Shown here: positions 27,609 to 35,880 of the stretch, piece by piece | Position numbering within the stretch: position 1 is the stretch's first letter | Layout: each line of letters opens with the position of its first letter | Assembly: GCF_011769525.1 (NCBI RefSeq) | Contig: NZ_CP050440.1 | Location: forward strand, 4,279,501 to 4,343,500 | Direction: 5' to 3' | DNA from: Tolypothrix sp. PCC 7910 | Lineage (GTDB): Bacteria > Cyanobacteriota > Cyanobacteriia > Cyanobacteriales > Nostocaceae | Length of the DNA: 64,000 bases | Position numbers and translations under genes: made by a program | The notes under the pieces: generated by a model | What the model saw: only the letters and a program-made list of their open reading frames with translations | What the model was told of the DNA's origin: nothing | Database searches by the model: none

Positions 27609-28556
27609 ATGGCGGAAATATCTGCAAAACTAGTCCAAGAGCTACGCCAAAAAACCAATGCTGGCATGATGGACTGCAAAAAAGCACTAAAAGAAAACGA
27701 TGGTGACATTGACAAAGCCATAGATTGGTTACGTCAAAAGGGCATCACTTCAGCTGGTAAAAAAAGCGATCGCGTTGCAGCAGAAGGTCTAGTAGACACC
27801 TTCATCCAGCCTGGATCTCAGGTAGGTGTACTGATAGAAGTTAACTGCCAAACCGACTTCGTTGCCCGTAACGAGTCTTTTAAGGCTTTAGTTAAAAATT
27901 TGGCAAAGCAAGCAGCATCAGCTGATAGCGTTGAAGCTTTATTGGCTCAACCCTACATAGAAAATACAAGTGCAACTGTAGATGAATCCATCAAGCAATT
28001 AATTGCTCAACTTGGTGAAAATATCCAGGTGCGCCGCTTTGTCAATTTTTCATTAGCAGCAGGCAAAGCAGGTATAGTAGACAGCTATATTCACACTGGC
28101 GGTCGAGTTGGTGTATTGGTTGAGGTAGAATCTGAAACCGATGCAGCCGTTGGCAATGAAGATTTCCAAGCTTTAGCACGGAACAGCGCCATGCAGGTAG
28201 CTGCTTGCCCCAATGTCGAATATGTCAGTGTAGACGAAATACCCGCTGAAGTTGCTGAGAAAGAAAAAGAAGTGGAAATGGGGCGGGATGACTTATCCAA
28301 CAAGCCACAGAACATCAAAGAAAAGATTGTTCAAGGACGGATTGAAAAACGTCTCAAGGAATTGGCTTTGCTGGATCAGCCCTTCATTCGCGATCAAAGC
28401 ATTTCAGTAGAAGACTTGGTGAAGCAAGTTAAGTCTAAAGTCGGCCAAGACATCACAATCAAACGCTTTGTGCGCTATGTCTTAGGTGAAGGCATTGAAA
28501 AGCAAGAAAGCAACTTTGCTGAAGAAGTCGCTGCACAAATGGGCATTAAGTCATAA
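27609..28556 (+). CDS. tsf: Translation elongation factor Ts
   Basis: 315 residues, the longer form typical of cyanobacteria. EF-Ts exchanges GDP for GTP on EF-Tu. The N-terminal UBA-like domain reads [20 protein letters not shown], and the TDFVARNE signature (residue ~81) that contacts EF-Tu is present. A duplicated core ([24 protein letters not shown]) and the C-terminal module with [18 protein letters not shown] follow. GAGGG lies 5 nt before ATG 27609. It pairs with rpsB upstream. Confidence 0.97.
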   Translation: MAEISAKLVQELRQKTNAGMMDCKKALKENDGDIDKAIDWLRQKGITSAGKKSDRVAAEGLVDTFIQPGSQVGVLIEVNCQTDFVARNESFKALVKNLAKQAASADSVEALLAQPYIENTSATVDESIKQLIAQLGENIQVRRFVNFSLAAGKAGIVDSYIHTGGRVGVLVEVESETDAAVGNEDFQALARNSAMQVAACPNVEYVSVDEIPAEVAEKEKEVEMGRDDLSNKPQNIKEKIVQGRIEKRLKELALLDQPFIRDQSISVEDLVKQVKSKVGQDITIKRFVRYVLGEGIEKQESNFAEEVAAQMGIKS

Positions 28557-28574
28557 TTTTGTCATTTGTCATTT

Positions 28575-28612
28575 GTTATTTGTCATTTGACTCATGATGA
28601 ATGACAAATGAC
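28575..28612 (+). terminator. Hairpin of GTCATTT repeats downstream of tsf
   Basis: GTTATTTGTCATT (28575-28587) pairs with AATGACAAATGAC (28600-28612), a 13-bp stem with one G-U pair and a 12-nt loop, starting about 20 bp after the tsf stop. It is made of two opposed GTCATTT heptamer arrays and could serve as a terminator. Confidence 0.55.
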
Positions 28613-28723
28613 TTGTTATTCAGACAGGTCAAGCAGAGTTTGCTGGCCTGTATTTTATTTTTTATACCTGTTTGGCTTGGGGAAAGGTAAAAGGGTAATA
28701 GTTAAAGGTATTTTATTTCCCTC

Positions 28724-28868
28724 AGGACTTACGCAACTGGCACAGTGATCCTCTGGGATAAGAGTCAAGAGTCAAGAGTCAAGGGTCAAAAATTTAGGTT
28801 TTTTGGACTCTTGACATTTGACCCTGGACAAACCCAAACGAAAAAAATATGACACTTGCGTAAGTCCT
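28724..28868. repeat. MITE-like element with AGGACTTACGCAA ends
   Basis: AGGACTTACGCAA at 28724-28736 is exactly inverted at 28856-28868 (TTGCGTAAGTCCT). The 145-bp body contains AGAGTCAAGAGTCAAG heptamers and no gene. Related ends occur at 10102 and 61200-61318. Confidence 0.8.
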
Positions 28869-29006
28869 ATCCCTTTCACCGACAATTTTATTTACAGCAT
28901 ATTTGCTATACTTTCGAGAAAATCTTAAATACTAAAAATATTTCATTTAAAATAGATTCGTACATTTGTACCATAATCGGGATTAGATGGGCAATTAAGA
29001 GAAGAT

Positions 29007-29951
29007 ATGGCTAGAGCAATCGAGCGAATTGATCGGGATATTGCGTTGCTGAAAGAAGCGATCGCAGCGATCGCCACAGAACTGAAAAAATCTTATGCTA
29101 TTTACTTAACCCTTTTAGGACAAGCTGTTCGTCAGCAGTTAATTCTGGCAACTTATCACCTGTGTACCCAGGGTTATCCCGAAAAGTTCTTGAGCTTGTC
29201 ATTGAATCAACGGCACAATTTGCAACAAGCCATCCGCAAATTAGGTAAGCAAGCTGGTGAGCAATTACTGGCTATTGTTAGTAATGAAGAAAATCAGAAT
29301 GCGGTAGCGGAAGATAAAGGGGATGAGTTAGATGAGGACGATGAGGCAGATGAGGCAGATGAGGCGGATGAAGGAGATGAGGTAGATGCGAAGCAGCTTC
29401 CCGATAGGGTGGGTGATGAGGAAGATGAGGTAGATAAGATTGATGCGGGTGGTCATCGCAATGCAAAATCCCAAATCTCTACTTTGAAATTGACCGACCC
29501 TTCTAATCCAATGCAGTTACTAGCATGGCAACAAAGCCTAGAGAAGCTAACCCAATATACACTCAAAAAACTTTCTCATGATGCTAATACTGCCCTGCAA
29601 AAAGTCAATATTTTACCCAACAAAATACCTGAACCGATTTTAGAAGTAGCTGCGGCTGCATCAGAAGCCTCTGCCGAAGTTATGCCTGGGCCACCTAACA
29701 TATTAAATGTGGTAATTGAAATCCCAAATGAGCAGGATGTAGAGGAATCTAGCCTGACAAAAGTTATGGCTATTAACCTCCGGCTAGGAGAAATTGAATT
29801 TGCTGATGCCAAACTCTCATCTGCACGCCGACAAATTCGTAACACCTTAATTCAGCTAAAGAAACTAGGACAAGATTATCAAAAAAAGCAGCGAGAACGC
29901 TTAATTGCCGAAGCTGAAGCCGCATGGCGTGCAATTTGGGATGATGATTAG
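29007..29951 (+). CDS. Unknown protein with internal acidic repeat tract
   Basis: 314 residues, function not recognised. The N-terminal ~90 residues are helical (IERIDRDIALLKEAIAAIAT, YLTLLGQAVRQQLILATYHLCTQG) and the C-terminal ~60 residues are again a charged helix (EIEFADAKLSSARRQIRNTL, then QRERLIAEAEAAWRAIWDDD). Between them, residues ~104-148 are a run of DEADEADEADEGDEVD encoded by GATGAG-type hexamers (29317-29450), which looks like repeat DNA taken into the frame. No signal peptide or membrane helix. It sits between tsf and recG and is likely cytoplasmic. A coiled-coil, protein-binding role would be a guess. Confidence 0.65.
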   Translation: MARAIERIDRDIALLKEAIAAIATELKKSYAIYLTLLGQAVRQQLILATYHLCTQGYPEKFLSLSLNQRHNLQQAIRKLGKQAGEQLLAIVSNEENQNAVAEDKGDELDEDDEADEADEADEGDEVDAKQLPDRVGDEEDEVDKIDAGGHRNAKSQISTLKLTDPSNPMQLLAWQQSLEKLTQYTLKKLSHDANTALQKVNILPNKIPEPILEVAAAASEASAEVMPGPPNILNVVIEIPNEQDVEESSLTKVMAINLRLGEIEFADAKLSSARRQIRNTLIQLKKLGQDYQKKQRERLIAEAEAAWRAIWDDD

Positions 29952-29967
29952 TTTGTCCTTAGTCATT

Positions 29968-31116
29968 AGACCCGTCCGAAAACTCGCAAGCCTATATTTA
30001 CAAGGCTTTGAGACCAGTCCTTGCAGATTCTGTTGCAATGGAACAATAAGTGTTTGATATAGTTACTGATAGTTTAGAGCAGAAAAATACATAATCTTGC
30101 CTAACGCAAACACAATTTTTAATTGATACTAATTTATGGCGCTATTCGGTAATACGAAAGTGCCAATTCGCAGTCTTACTAGACCACAAACTAACAAAAC
30201 TATTTCATTATAAACATCAGCATTTAATCTAAATCTTTGTGATGCCACTTGGAAAATTTTTACAATACGTATTAAATGCTCAACAAATATACGCTTACTT
30301 GATAGAGCTTTATTTTCTTCTTTTTGTTGTTCATTTAATTGTTGTTTTCTTTTCTTCTTATGAGGGGTAGTAATATTATTCCCACCTTGATACGCTTTAT
30401 CTCCCGTAAATTCTTGTTTTTCATCAAATTTTGTTTGTTGCTCTCTAAATAATTTTATGTCTGCTGTTGGCCCTGGAGAGCCTACTGTAACATCAATAAT
30501 ATCTTTTCCCTCTGGCAAGGAAACTATCTGGTTTTTTATAGTATGCTGTTTTTTCTTTCCCGAAAAGAACTTTTTCTGTTCTTCGTTGTCAGATGGTCTA
30601 TCTATAGGCTGTTCTACGCTATCAACTAGCAACTTAAAATTCGTTAATATTTCTTGTATAATGAGCAAATCTCCTTCTTTATTTTCTACTTGCTCTATTA
30701 AACTAGAAGGGAGAATCTTACGTAATATTTTTCTCCAGTAATGAAAAGTATCATTAGATAAAGTTTTTGATATACCAAACATTATTCCTAAAACTTCAAA
30801 TGTGGGTATTTGTCTCAGATAAAACAAGCACAAACATACTTGTTCTGGGATGGATAATAATTCTTTGCGTCCACCTCCACGACGATGTATTCTAACTTTC
30901 TTCTGTTCCAATTTGAGTTGTTCTTCTTCATGACTGTTTTTAGCATAGTTTACAAGGTCAGTAAATTGGTCATAACTAATCCCCAAAAGTTGCTTTGCTC
31001 TTCGTGGATACTTTTGTATATAATCAAATATACTAATCATTTAATTAAATTTTGGTAGAGGGTCAATTTTACTTTCTACCATTTTTTTGTACCCAATTCA
31101 TATTCCGGACGTGTCT
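29968..31116. mobile_element. IS5-type insertion sequence, complete
   Basis: Terminal inverted repeats are AGACCCGTCCGAA (29968-29980) and, on the other strand, AGACACGTCCGGAA from 31116, matching at about 12 of 14 positions. It is flanked by ATT on both sides (29965-29967 and 31117-31119), a 3-bp target duplication. Removing the element and one ATT restores GTCATTTGTCATTTG, so it landed in a heptamer array. It carries one transposase on the minus strand. Confidence 0.85.
30129..31040 (-). CDS. IS5 family transposase (DDE_Tnp_4 type)
   Basis: 303 residues, apparently intact. The N-terminal helix-turn-helix domain reads LSIPEQVCLCLFYLRQIPT then LGIMFGISKTLSNDTFHYW. The catalytic DDE triad can be placed at LLVDSVEQPI (Asp), FTGDKAYQG (Asp) and IFVEHLIRIVK (Glu). 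The enzyme cuts and joins the element's ends. ATG at 31040 lies about 75 bp inside the right end. No frameshift is present, so this copy may still be active. It points away from recG. Confidence 0.92.
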   Translation of the reverse strand: MISIFDYIQKYPRRAKQLLGISYDQFTDLVNYAKNSHEEEQLKLEQKKVRIHRRGGGRKELLSIPEQVCLCLFYLRQIPTFEVLGIMFGISKTLSNDTFHYWRKILRKILPSSLIEQVENKEGDLLIIQEILTNFKLLVDSVEQPIDRPSDNEEQKKFFSGKKKQHTIKNQIVSLPEGKDIIDVTVGSPGPTADIKLFREQQTKFDEKQEFTGDKAYQGGNNITTPHKKKRKQQLNEQQKEENKALSSKRIFVEHLIRIVKIFQVASQRFRLNADVYNEIVLLVCGLVRLRIGTFVLPNSAIN

Positions 31117-31180
31117 ATTTGTCATTTGTGAATAACTAGTGTCTTGCCCAATGCCCCATGCCCCATGCCCCATGCCCCAT
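31117..31180. repeat. GTCATTT remnant and CCCCATG array leading into recG
   Basis: ATTTGTCATTTGTG (right flank of the IS) is followed by CCCAATG and four CCCCATG units; the ATG of the last unit (31179) is the recG start codon. Confidence 0.85.
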
Positions 31181-33665
31181 GACTAACGAGACACCCGACT
31201 GGATAAGATTGCAAAAAGCCTTGGCTGTAGAAGCGGAACACGGTTTTACAGATTTGATGGGTAGGCAATATCGCTTTAGTGAATTTCTCAGTCTGACTCT
31301 GGGCAAGTTTCCTATAGGGTTACCCTCAACTGAACGCCGTCGCTGGCAAGAATTAGCACTGCAATTTGCTAAATATTCTCATCTGGGGTTGGAAGATAGG
31401 CAGCATTTGGTAGCAGAAACTCGTAGGTATCTGTATCAATTACAGCAAGATGGTGGGGAGCAGCAAAAGAACGGGGTAGCAGAAGCACAGGCGAGAAATT
31501 ATCAATCCAAAAAACAACAGATCACAACCCCGATTGTGGCTGAGGTAAGCCGGAGGCTTGCGCCTAAAATTGACCAAAAACTCAGTGATTTACCAGAAAT
31601 CGGCATCAGAAAAGCTGACAATTTGGCGCGTTTAGGTTTATATACTGTACGCGACTTACTTTATTACTACCCCCGCGACCATATTGACTATGCACGTCAG
31701 GTAAATATCCGCGAGTTGCAAGCGGGTGAGACGGTGACAATAGTCGCAACGGTGAAGCGCTGCAACTGTTTTAATAGTCCGAAAAATCAGAAATTATCTA
31801 TTTTAGAACTGATACTGAAGGATAACACCGGACAAATCAAAGTCAGTCGCTTTTCGGCGGGTGCAAGGTTCACTAGTCGCGCTTGGCAAGAAAGTTTAAA
31901 ACGGCGCTATCCAGTGGGTAGTGTGATTGCAGCTTGCGGGTTGGTAAAAGCCAGTAAATATGGCTTGACGCTGGATAATCCCGAATTAGAAGTATTGGCA
32001 AATCCTGGTGATACGATTGATTCGTTGACAATTGGTCGGGTTGTGCCAATTTATGCCTTAACTGAGGGTATAGCGGCAAATATGGTCAGACAAGCAGTCA
32101 TAGCTGCTTTACCCGCTGCGGCAAATCTCAAAGACCCATTACCCAGCGGTTTGCGAGAGAAGTATGGTTTGATGGAATTGAAAGATGCGATCGCAAATAT
32201 TCACTTTCCCCCAGATAGTGCTTCTCTGCAAGTTGCCCGTCGTCGTCTAGTTTTTGACGAGTTTTTCTATTTGCAATTAAGTTTACTGCAACGGCAACAT
32301 CAAGCTAAACAAATCCAAACTAGCGCTATTCTCGCTCCTAAAGGTCAGCTATTAGAGAAATTCTACGAAATTATCCCTTTTAAGCTCACTGGCGCGCAGC
32401 AGCGAGTCATTAACGATATTCTCAACGACTTACAACAACCCGCACCGATGAATCGGTTGGTGCAAGGTGATGTCGGTTCTGGGAAAACTGTGGTGGCTGT
32501 GGTGGCTATTTTAGCCGCGATTCAATCAGGCTACCAAGCGGCGCTGATGGCTCCCACTGAGGTGTTAGCAGAACAGCATTACCGCAAGTTAGTGAGTTGG
32601 TTTAACTTGCTGCATTTACCTGTGGAATTACTGACAGGTTCAACCAAAACTGTTAAACGGCGACAAATTCATGCCCAACTAGAAACAGGAGAATTACCCT
32701 TATTAGTTGGCACTCATGCCTTGATTCAAGACCCGGTGAATTTCAGGCAACTGGGGTTAGCAGTAATTGACGAACAACACCGCTTTGGGGTGCAGCAAAG
32801 GGCAAGGTTGCAGCAAAAAGGCGAACAGCCTCATGTATTAACAATGACGGCCACCCCCATTCCCCGGACATTGGCATTGACCATACACGGGGATATGGAT
32901 GTTAGCCAGATTGATGAGTTACCACCAGGACGGCAAAAAATTCAAACTACAATGCTGACAGGTCAGCAACGTAGCCATGCTTACGACCTGATGCGGCGAG
33001 AAATTGCCCAAGGAAGGCAAATTTACGTGGTTCTGCCGTTGGTGGAAGAATCAGAAAAGCTGGATTTGCGTTCAGCTGTTGATGAGCATCAAAAGCTGCA
33101 AGAAAGCGTTTTTCCAGAGTTTCAAGTCGGGTTGCTTCATGGTCGCATGACTTCCGCCGAGAAGGACGAAGCTATTACCAAATTCCGCGAGAACAAAACG
33201 CAAATTTTGGTTTCAACTACCGTTGTAGAAGTTGGTGTGGACGTGCCGAATGCTACGGTAATGCTCATTGAAAATGCAGAGCGTTTTGGTTTATCACAAC
33301 TGCATCAATTGCGGGGACGGGTTGGGCGTGGTGCGGCTCAATCCTACTGTTTGTTAATGAGTAGTTCTAGAAGCCCTGACGCACAACAACGGCTGAAAGT
33401 GATGGAACAGTCTCAGGATGGCTTTTTCATCTCGGAAATGGATATGCGTTTTCGCGGCCCTGGGGAAGTTTTGGGAACTCGTCAATCGGGTGTGCCTGAT
33501 TTTACCCTAGCAAGTTTGGTGGAAGATGAGGAAGTTTTGATATTAGCGCGACAAGCAGCAGAGAAAGTTATTGAGATAGATGCAACTTTAGAACGTTGGT
33601 ATTTGATGAAGGAAGAGTTGAAATATAGGTATGAAAGGTTAATGGGTGGGGCGATTTTAACTTGA
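31179..33665 (+). CDS. recG: ATP-dependent DNA helicase RecG
   Basis: 828 residues from ATG 31179; the frame is open seven codons further up, but that part is pure CCCCATG repeat. RecG reverses stalled replication forks and branch-migrates Holliday junctions. The N-terminal wedge/OB region (LSDLPEIGIRKADNLARLG, then VTIVATVKRC) is followed by the helicase motor: Walker A GDVGSGKT, motif II as DEQH, TATPIPRTL (motif III) and QLRGRVGRG (motif VI). It has an N-terminal extension of ~140 residues before the wedge, as in other cyanobacterial RecG. The start codon is provided by a tandem repeat, so expression may vary with repeat number. Confidence 0.95.
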   Translation: MTNETPDWIRLQKALAVEAEHGFTDLMGRQYRFSEFLSLTLGKFPIGLPSTERRRWQELALQFAKYSHLGLEDRQHLVAETRRYLYQLQQDGGEQQKNGVAEAQARNYQSKKQQITTPIVAEVSRRLAPKIDQKLSDLPEIGIRKADNLARLGLYTVRDLLYYYPRDHIDYARQVNIRELQAGETVTIVATVKRCNCFNSPKNQKLSILELILKDNTGQIKVSRFSAGARFTSRAWQESLKRRYPVGSVIAACGLVKASKYGLTLDNPELEVLANPGDTIDSLTIGRVVPIYALTEGIAANMVRQAVIAALPAAANLKDPLPSGLREKYGLMELKDAIANIHFPPDSASLQVARRRLVFDEFFYLQLSLLQRQHQAKQIQTSAILAPKGQLLEKFYEIIPFKLTGAQQRVINDILNDLQQPAPMNRLVQGDVGSGKTVVAVVAILAAIQSGYQAALMAPTEVLAEQHYRKLVSWFNLLHLPVELLTGSTKTVKRRQIHAQLETGELPLLVGTHALIQDPVNFRQLGLAVIDEQHRFGVQQRARLQQKGEQPHVLTMTATPIPRTLALTIHGDMDVSQIDELPPGRQKIQTTMLTGQQRSHAYDLMRREIAQGRQIYVVLPLVEESEKLDLRSAVDEHQKLQESVFPEFQVGLLHGRMTSAEKDEAITKFRENKTQILVSTTVVEVGVDVPNATVMLIENAERFGLSQLHQLRGRVGRGAAQSYCLLMSSSRSPDAQQRLKVMEQSQDGFFISEMDMRFRGPGEVLGTRQSGVPDFTLASLVEDEEVLILARQAAEKVIEIDATLERWYLMKEELKYRYERLMGGAILT

Positions 33666-33676
33666 TGCTATAACCA

Positions 33677-34801
33677 TTAACTTAGTTGGCGACGGAATTG
33701 GTTGATACTGATAGATAAGAGTAATGTAGCAAAGAGAAAAAGTGCGATCGCATGAGTCCAAAGTACTTCTAATCCTACACCTTTGAGCAGTATGCCTCGC
33801 ACAATTTCTATATAATGGCGCAAGGGATCTAGTAGAGATACATACTTAAAAAAGATGGGCATACTTTCTATTGGGGAAATTGCACCAGAAAGTTGAATCA
33901 AGGGTAAATTGATAAAAAATGATGTCAGCACAACTTGCTGCTGAGTACGGCAAACTGTAGCTAACATGATTCCAATACCAATTCCGACAAATAAATATAG
34001 TCCTGATAAGGTTAAAAATAGGAAAAGATTACCACGAAAAGGGACGCTAAATACTAGTCTGCCTATACTTAAAGCTAAAATTACATCGCCCATTAGTAAC
34101 ACAAATAAAGGCACAATTTTAGCTAGTAAAATCTCCCAGGCTTCTGCAGGAGTCATTAATAATTGCTCTAATGTACCTGTATCTTTTTCTCTCACAACTG
34201 TGATTGAAGAGACTAAAGAACTAATTAGTGTTAAAACTAATCCTAAAACTCCTGGGATGAAAAACCAACTACTTTTTAATCCCGGATTATAAAGAAAAGT
34301 TGTTTGGGGAGTAATTAATGGCGGGGCTTGATTAGATGATAAGCGACGGCTAAATTGATTGATCATCTGATTGAGATAACCTTGAGCGATACCTGCTGTA
34401 TTTGCATCAACTGCGTCAATCAAAATCTGCACTTCTCCAGATTTATCTTCTGATATATTACGTTTAAAATCTGGTGGAATGATTAAACCTGCGGTGATTT
34501 TGCCTTGGCGTACTTGTTCGCCTAAATCTTGAGCATTGTATAGATATTCTTCTAGGGTAAAGACTTTATTGACTGTTAATACAGAAACTAATTCTCTACT
34601 TTCATAGGTATTGGCATAATCGACTACTCCTAATTTGAGATAATGCACATCTGGATTAAGAGCAAAGCCATACAGTAGCATTTGGATAGTTGGAGGGATA
34701 ATTAATAATACTAATGTTTCCCGACTCCGTAAGATTTGGCGAAATTCTTTAGTCGCTAAACTCCAGAATCGGCTATTAAATAAGGTTTGAATCCAGTCCA
34801 T
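33677..34801 (-). CDS. ABC-2 type exporter permease (YbhR-like)
   Basis: 374 residues. One N-terminal membrane segment (ETLVLLIIPPTIQMLLYGFAL), a large extracytoplasmic loop of ~140 residues (LILIDAVDANTAGIAQGYL region), and five C-terminal helices starting at VREKDTGTLEQLLMTPA, the ABC-2 coupling motif. It is the last gene of a minus-strand operon: HlyD adaptor (40777), fused ATPase (39093), permease (37020), TA pair, this permease. The layout matches the ybhGFSR type exporter, which moves drugs or other small molecules out of the cell. Substrate here is unknown. Confidence 0.88.
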   Translation of the reverse strand: MDWIQTLFNSRFWSLATKEFRQILRSRETLVLLIIPPTIQMLLYGFALNPDVHYLKLGVVDYANTYESRELVSVLTVNKVFTLEEYLYNAQDLGEQVRQGKITAGLIIPPDFKRNISEDKSGEVQILIDAVDANTAGIAQGYLNQMINQFSRRLSSNQAPPLITPQTTFLYNPGLKSSWFFIPGVLGLVLTLISSLVSSITVVREKDTGTLEQLLMTPAEAWEILLAKIVPLFVLLMGDVILALSIGRLVFSVPFRGNLFLFLTLSGLYLFVGIGIGIMLATVCRTQQQVVLTSFFINLPLIQLSGAISPIESMPIFFKYVSLLDPLRHYIEIVRGILLKGVGLEVLWTHAIALFLFATLLLSISINQFRRQLS

Positions 34802-35043
34802 AGTGATGTGAGGAGATTTTATTATTTAAACGCAAAGGAGCGCAAAGTTTGACGCAAAAGTACGCAGAGGTTTGATTTAAGGATTACATCTTTAAAATTA
34901 ACGAGACTGGAGTTACTGGGACAATATGATATTAGGAAGGTTTGGTGATGGGGAAGAGTTGATTTTTGAAATCGAATTGATTGCTACTAATGGATTTGAA
35001 TCACCAATCCCAGGATCAAAGTTAACTTCTTCTCTATGTTTCA

Positions 35044-35451
35044 TCAACTCTCTTCCTCCCAATCCTCAATCTGTAACCCATTCACTCGCCCAAATTCCCG
35101 CGTATTATGGGTGACCAAAATTAAATTATTCGCCATTGCAATAGCAGCAATCTGCACGTCATAAGGGCCAATCGGTGTACCACTAGCAGCTAATTCTGCC
35201 CTTAGTCTCCCTGCTATGATTGCGGCGGCTGAATCTAAATGTATGATATTAAACTGACTAAAAAAACGTTGTAATATTGCTAAATTTCTCTCCAGTTGAA
35301 CGCTACGGTAAGCACCATAATAAAGTTCTAATTGGGTAATCGTAGAAATTACAATATCTTCTGGTTGTAAGGATGCCAGACGATTTGTTACCGCCAGACT
35401 GCTGTTATTGATTAAGCGGATACAAACATTTGAATCTAGCAGATAAGTCAA
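35044..35451 (-). CDS. vapC: PIN-domain ribonuclease toxin, VapC type
   Basis: 135 residues. The acidic PIN residues are in place: YLLDSNVCI (Asp6), QLELYYG (Glu), GPYDVQIAAIAMAN (Asp) and the closing LVTHNTREFGRVNGLQIEDW. VapC toxins cut tRNA or rRNA when their antitoxin is degraded. It begins with TTG at 35449-35451, overlapping the stop codon of the antitoxin gene in TTGA, so translation is probably coupled. It lies between the two permease genes of an exporter operon, in the same direction. Confidence 0.9.
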   Translation of the reverse strand: MTYLLDSNVCIRLINNSSLAVTNRLASLQPEDIVISTITQLELYYGAYRSVQLERNLAILQRFFSQFNIIHLDSAAAIIAGRLRAELAASGTPIGPYDVQIAAIAMANNLILVTHNTREFGRVNGLQIEDWEEES

Positions 35452-35702
35452 AATAGCTGCTCCCTAATTTCATAATCTCCCTGGGATGGTCGTTCTAGAG
35501 GTTCTCCTACCCACCCACCGATTACCTCCTCAAAAAAGCCAGGCATCCAGCCCCTTTGCTCTGGTGTTTTTAGCTGAGTTTGTGTTTCTAGTGTTTGATA
35601 AATCACCATAATTTCCACTTCTTTATCTGTTATTCCCACTGGGATATCTAAATGTAAAACTCCATCTGCACCAATACGCTTTTTAAATTTAATACTATGC
35701 AT
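35448..35702 (-). CDS. Antitoxin of the VapBC-type pair
   Basis: 84 residues, ATG 35702, directly upstream of the PIN toxin with a 4-bp overlap. The N-terminal half is beta-rich (KRIGADGVLHLDIPVGITDKEVEIMVIYQ), as in AbrB-like or PHD-like antitoxins; the C-terminal half (GWMPGFFEEVIGGWVGEPLE) would be the toxin-binding tail. Position, length and coupling make the assignment; the sequence family itself is not certain. It probably represses its own promoter in the 178 bp upstream. Confidence 0.75.
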   Translation of the reverse strand: MHSIKFKKRIGADGVLHLDIPVGITDKEVEIMVIYQTLETQTQLKTPEQRGWMPGFFEEVIGGWVGEPLERPSQGDYEIREQLF

Positions 35703-35880
35703 AGCTAATTCACCTTTATATAGTGGATTGAATACTTATTCACTAGCATTTGATGACGGCAGGTTTGCTTTCATTCTAGAAGCAAAATAAGTTTTTTTGC
35801 ATCCGTAGTTATCATTGTTCATCCGTTGTAAAACCTCACCCGGTTGTTTATACATTAATTCTGCTAATCGGCAGTGTGAG

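Noticed and set aside
29278-29466. Antisense His/Pro-rich frame opposite the acidic tract
   Set aside because: It is the complement of GATGAG repeats; no independent support.
35044-35114. Plus-strand frame 34926-35114 overlapping the toxin gene
   Set aside because: Shadow of vapC and flanking DNA; no ribosome site and lies opposite a well supported gene.
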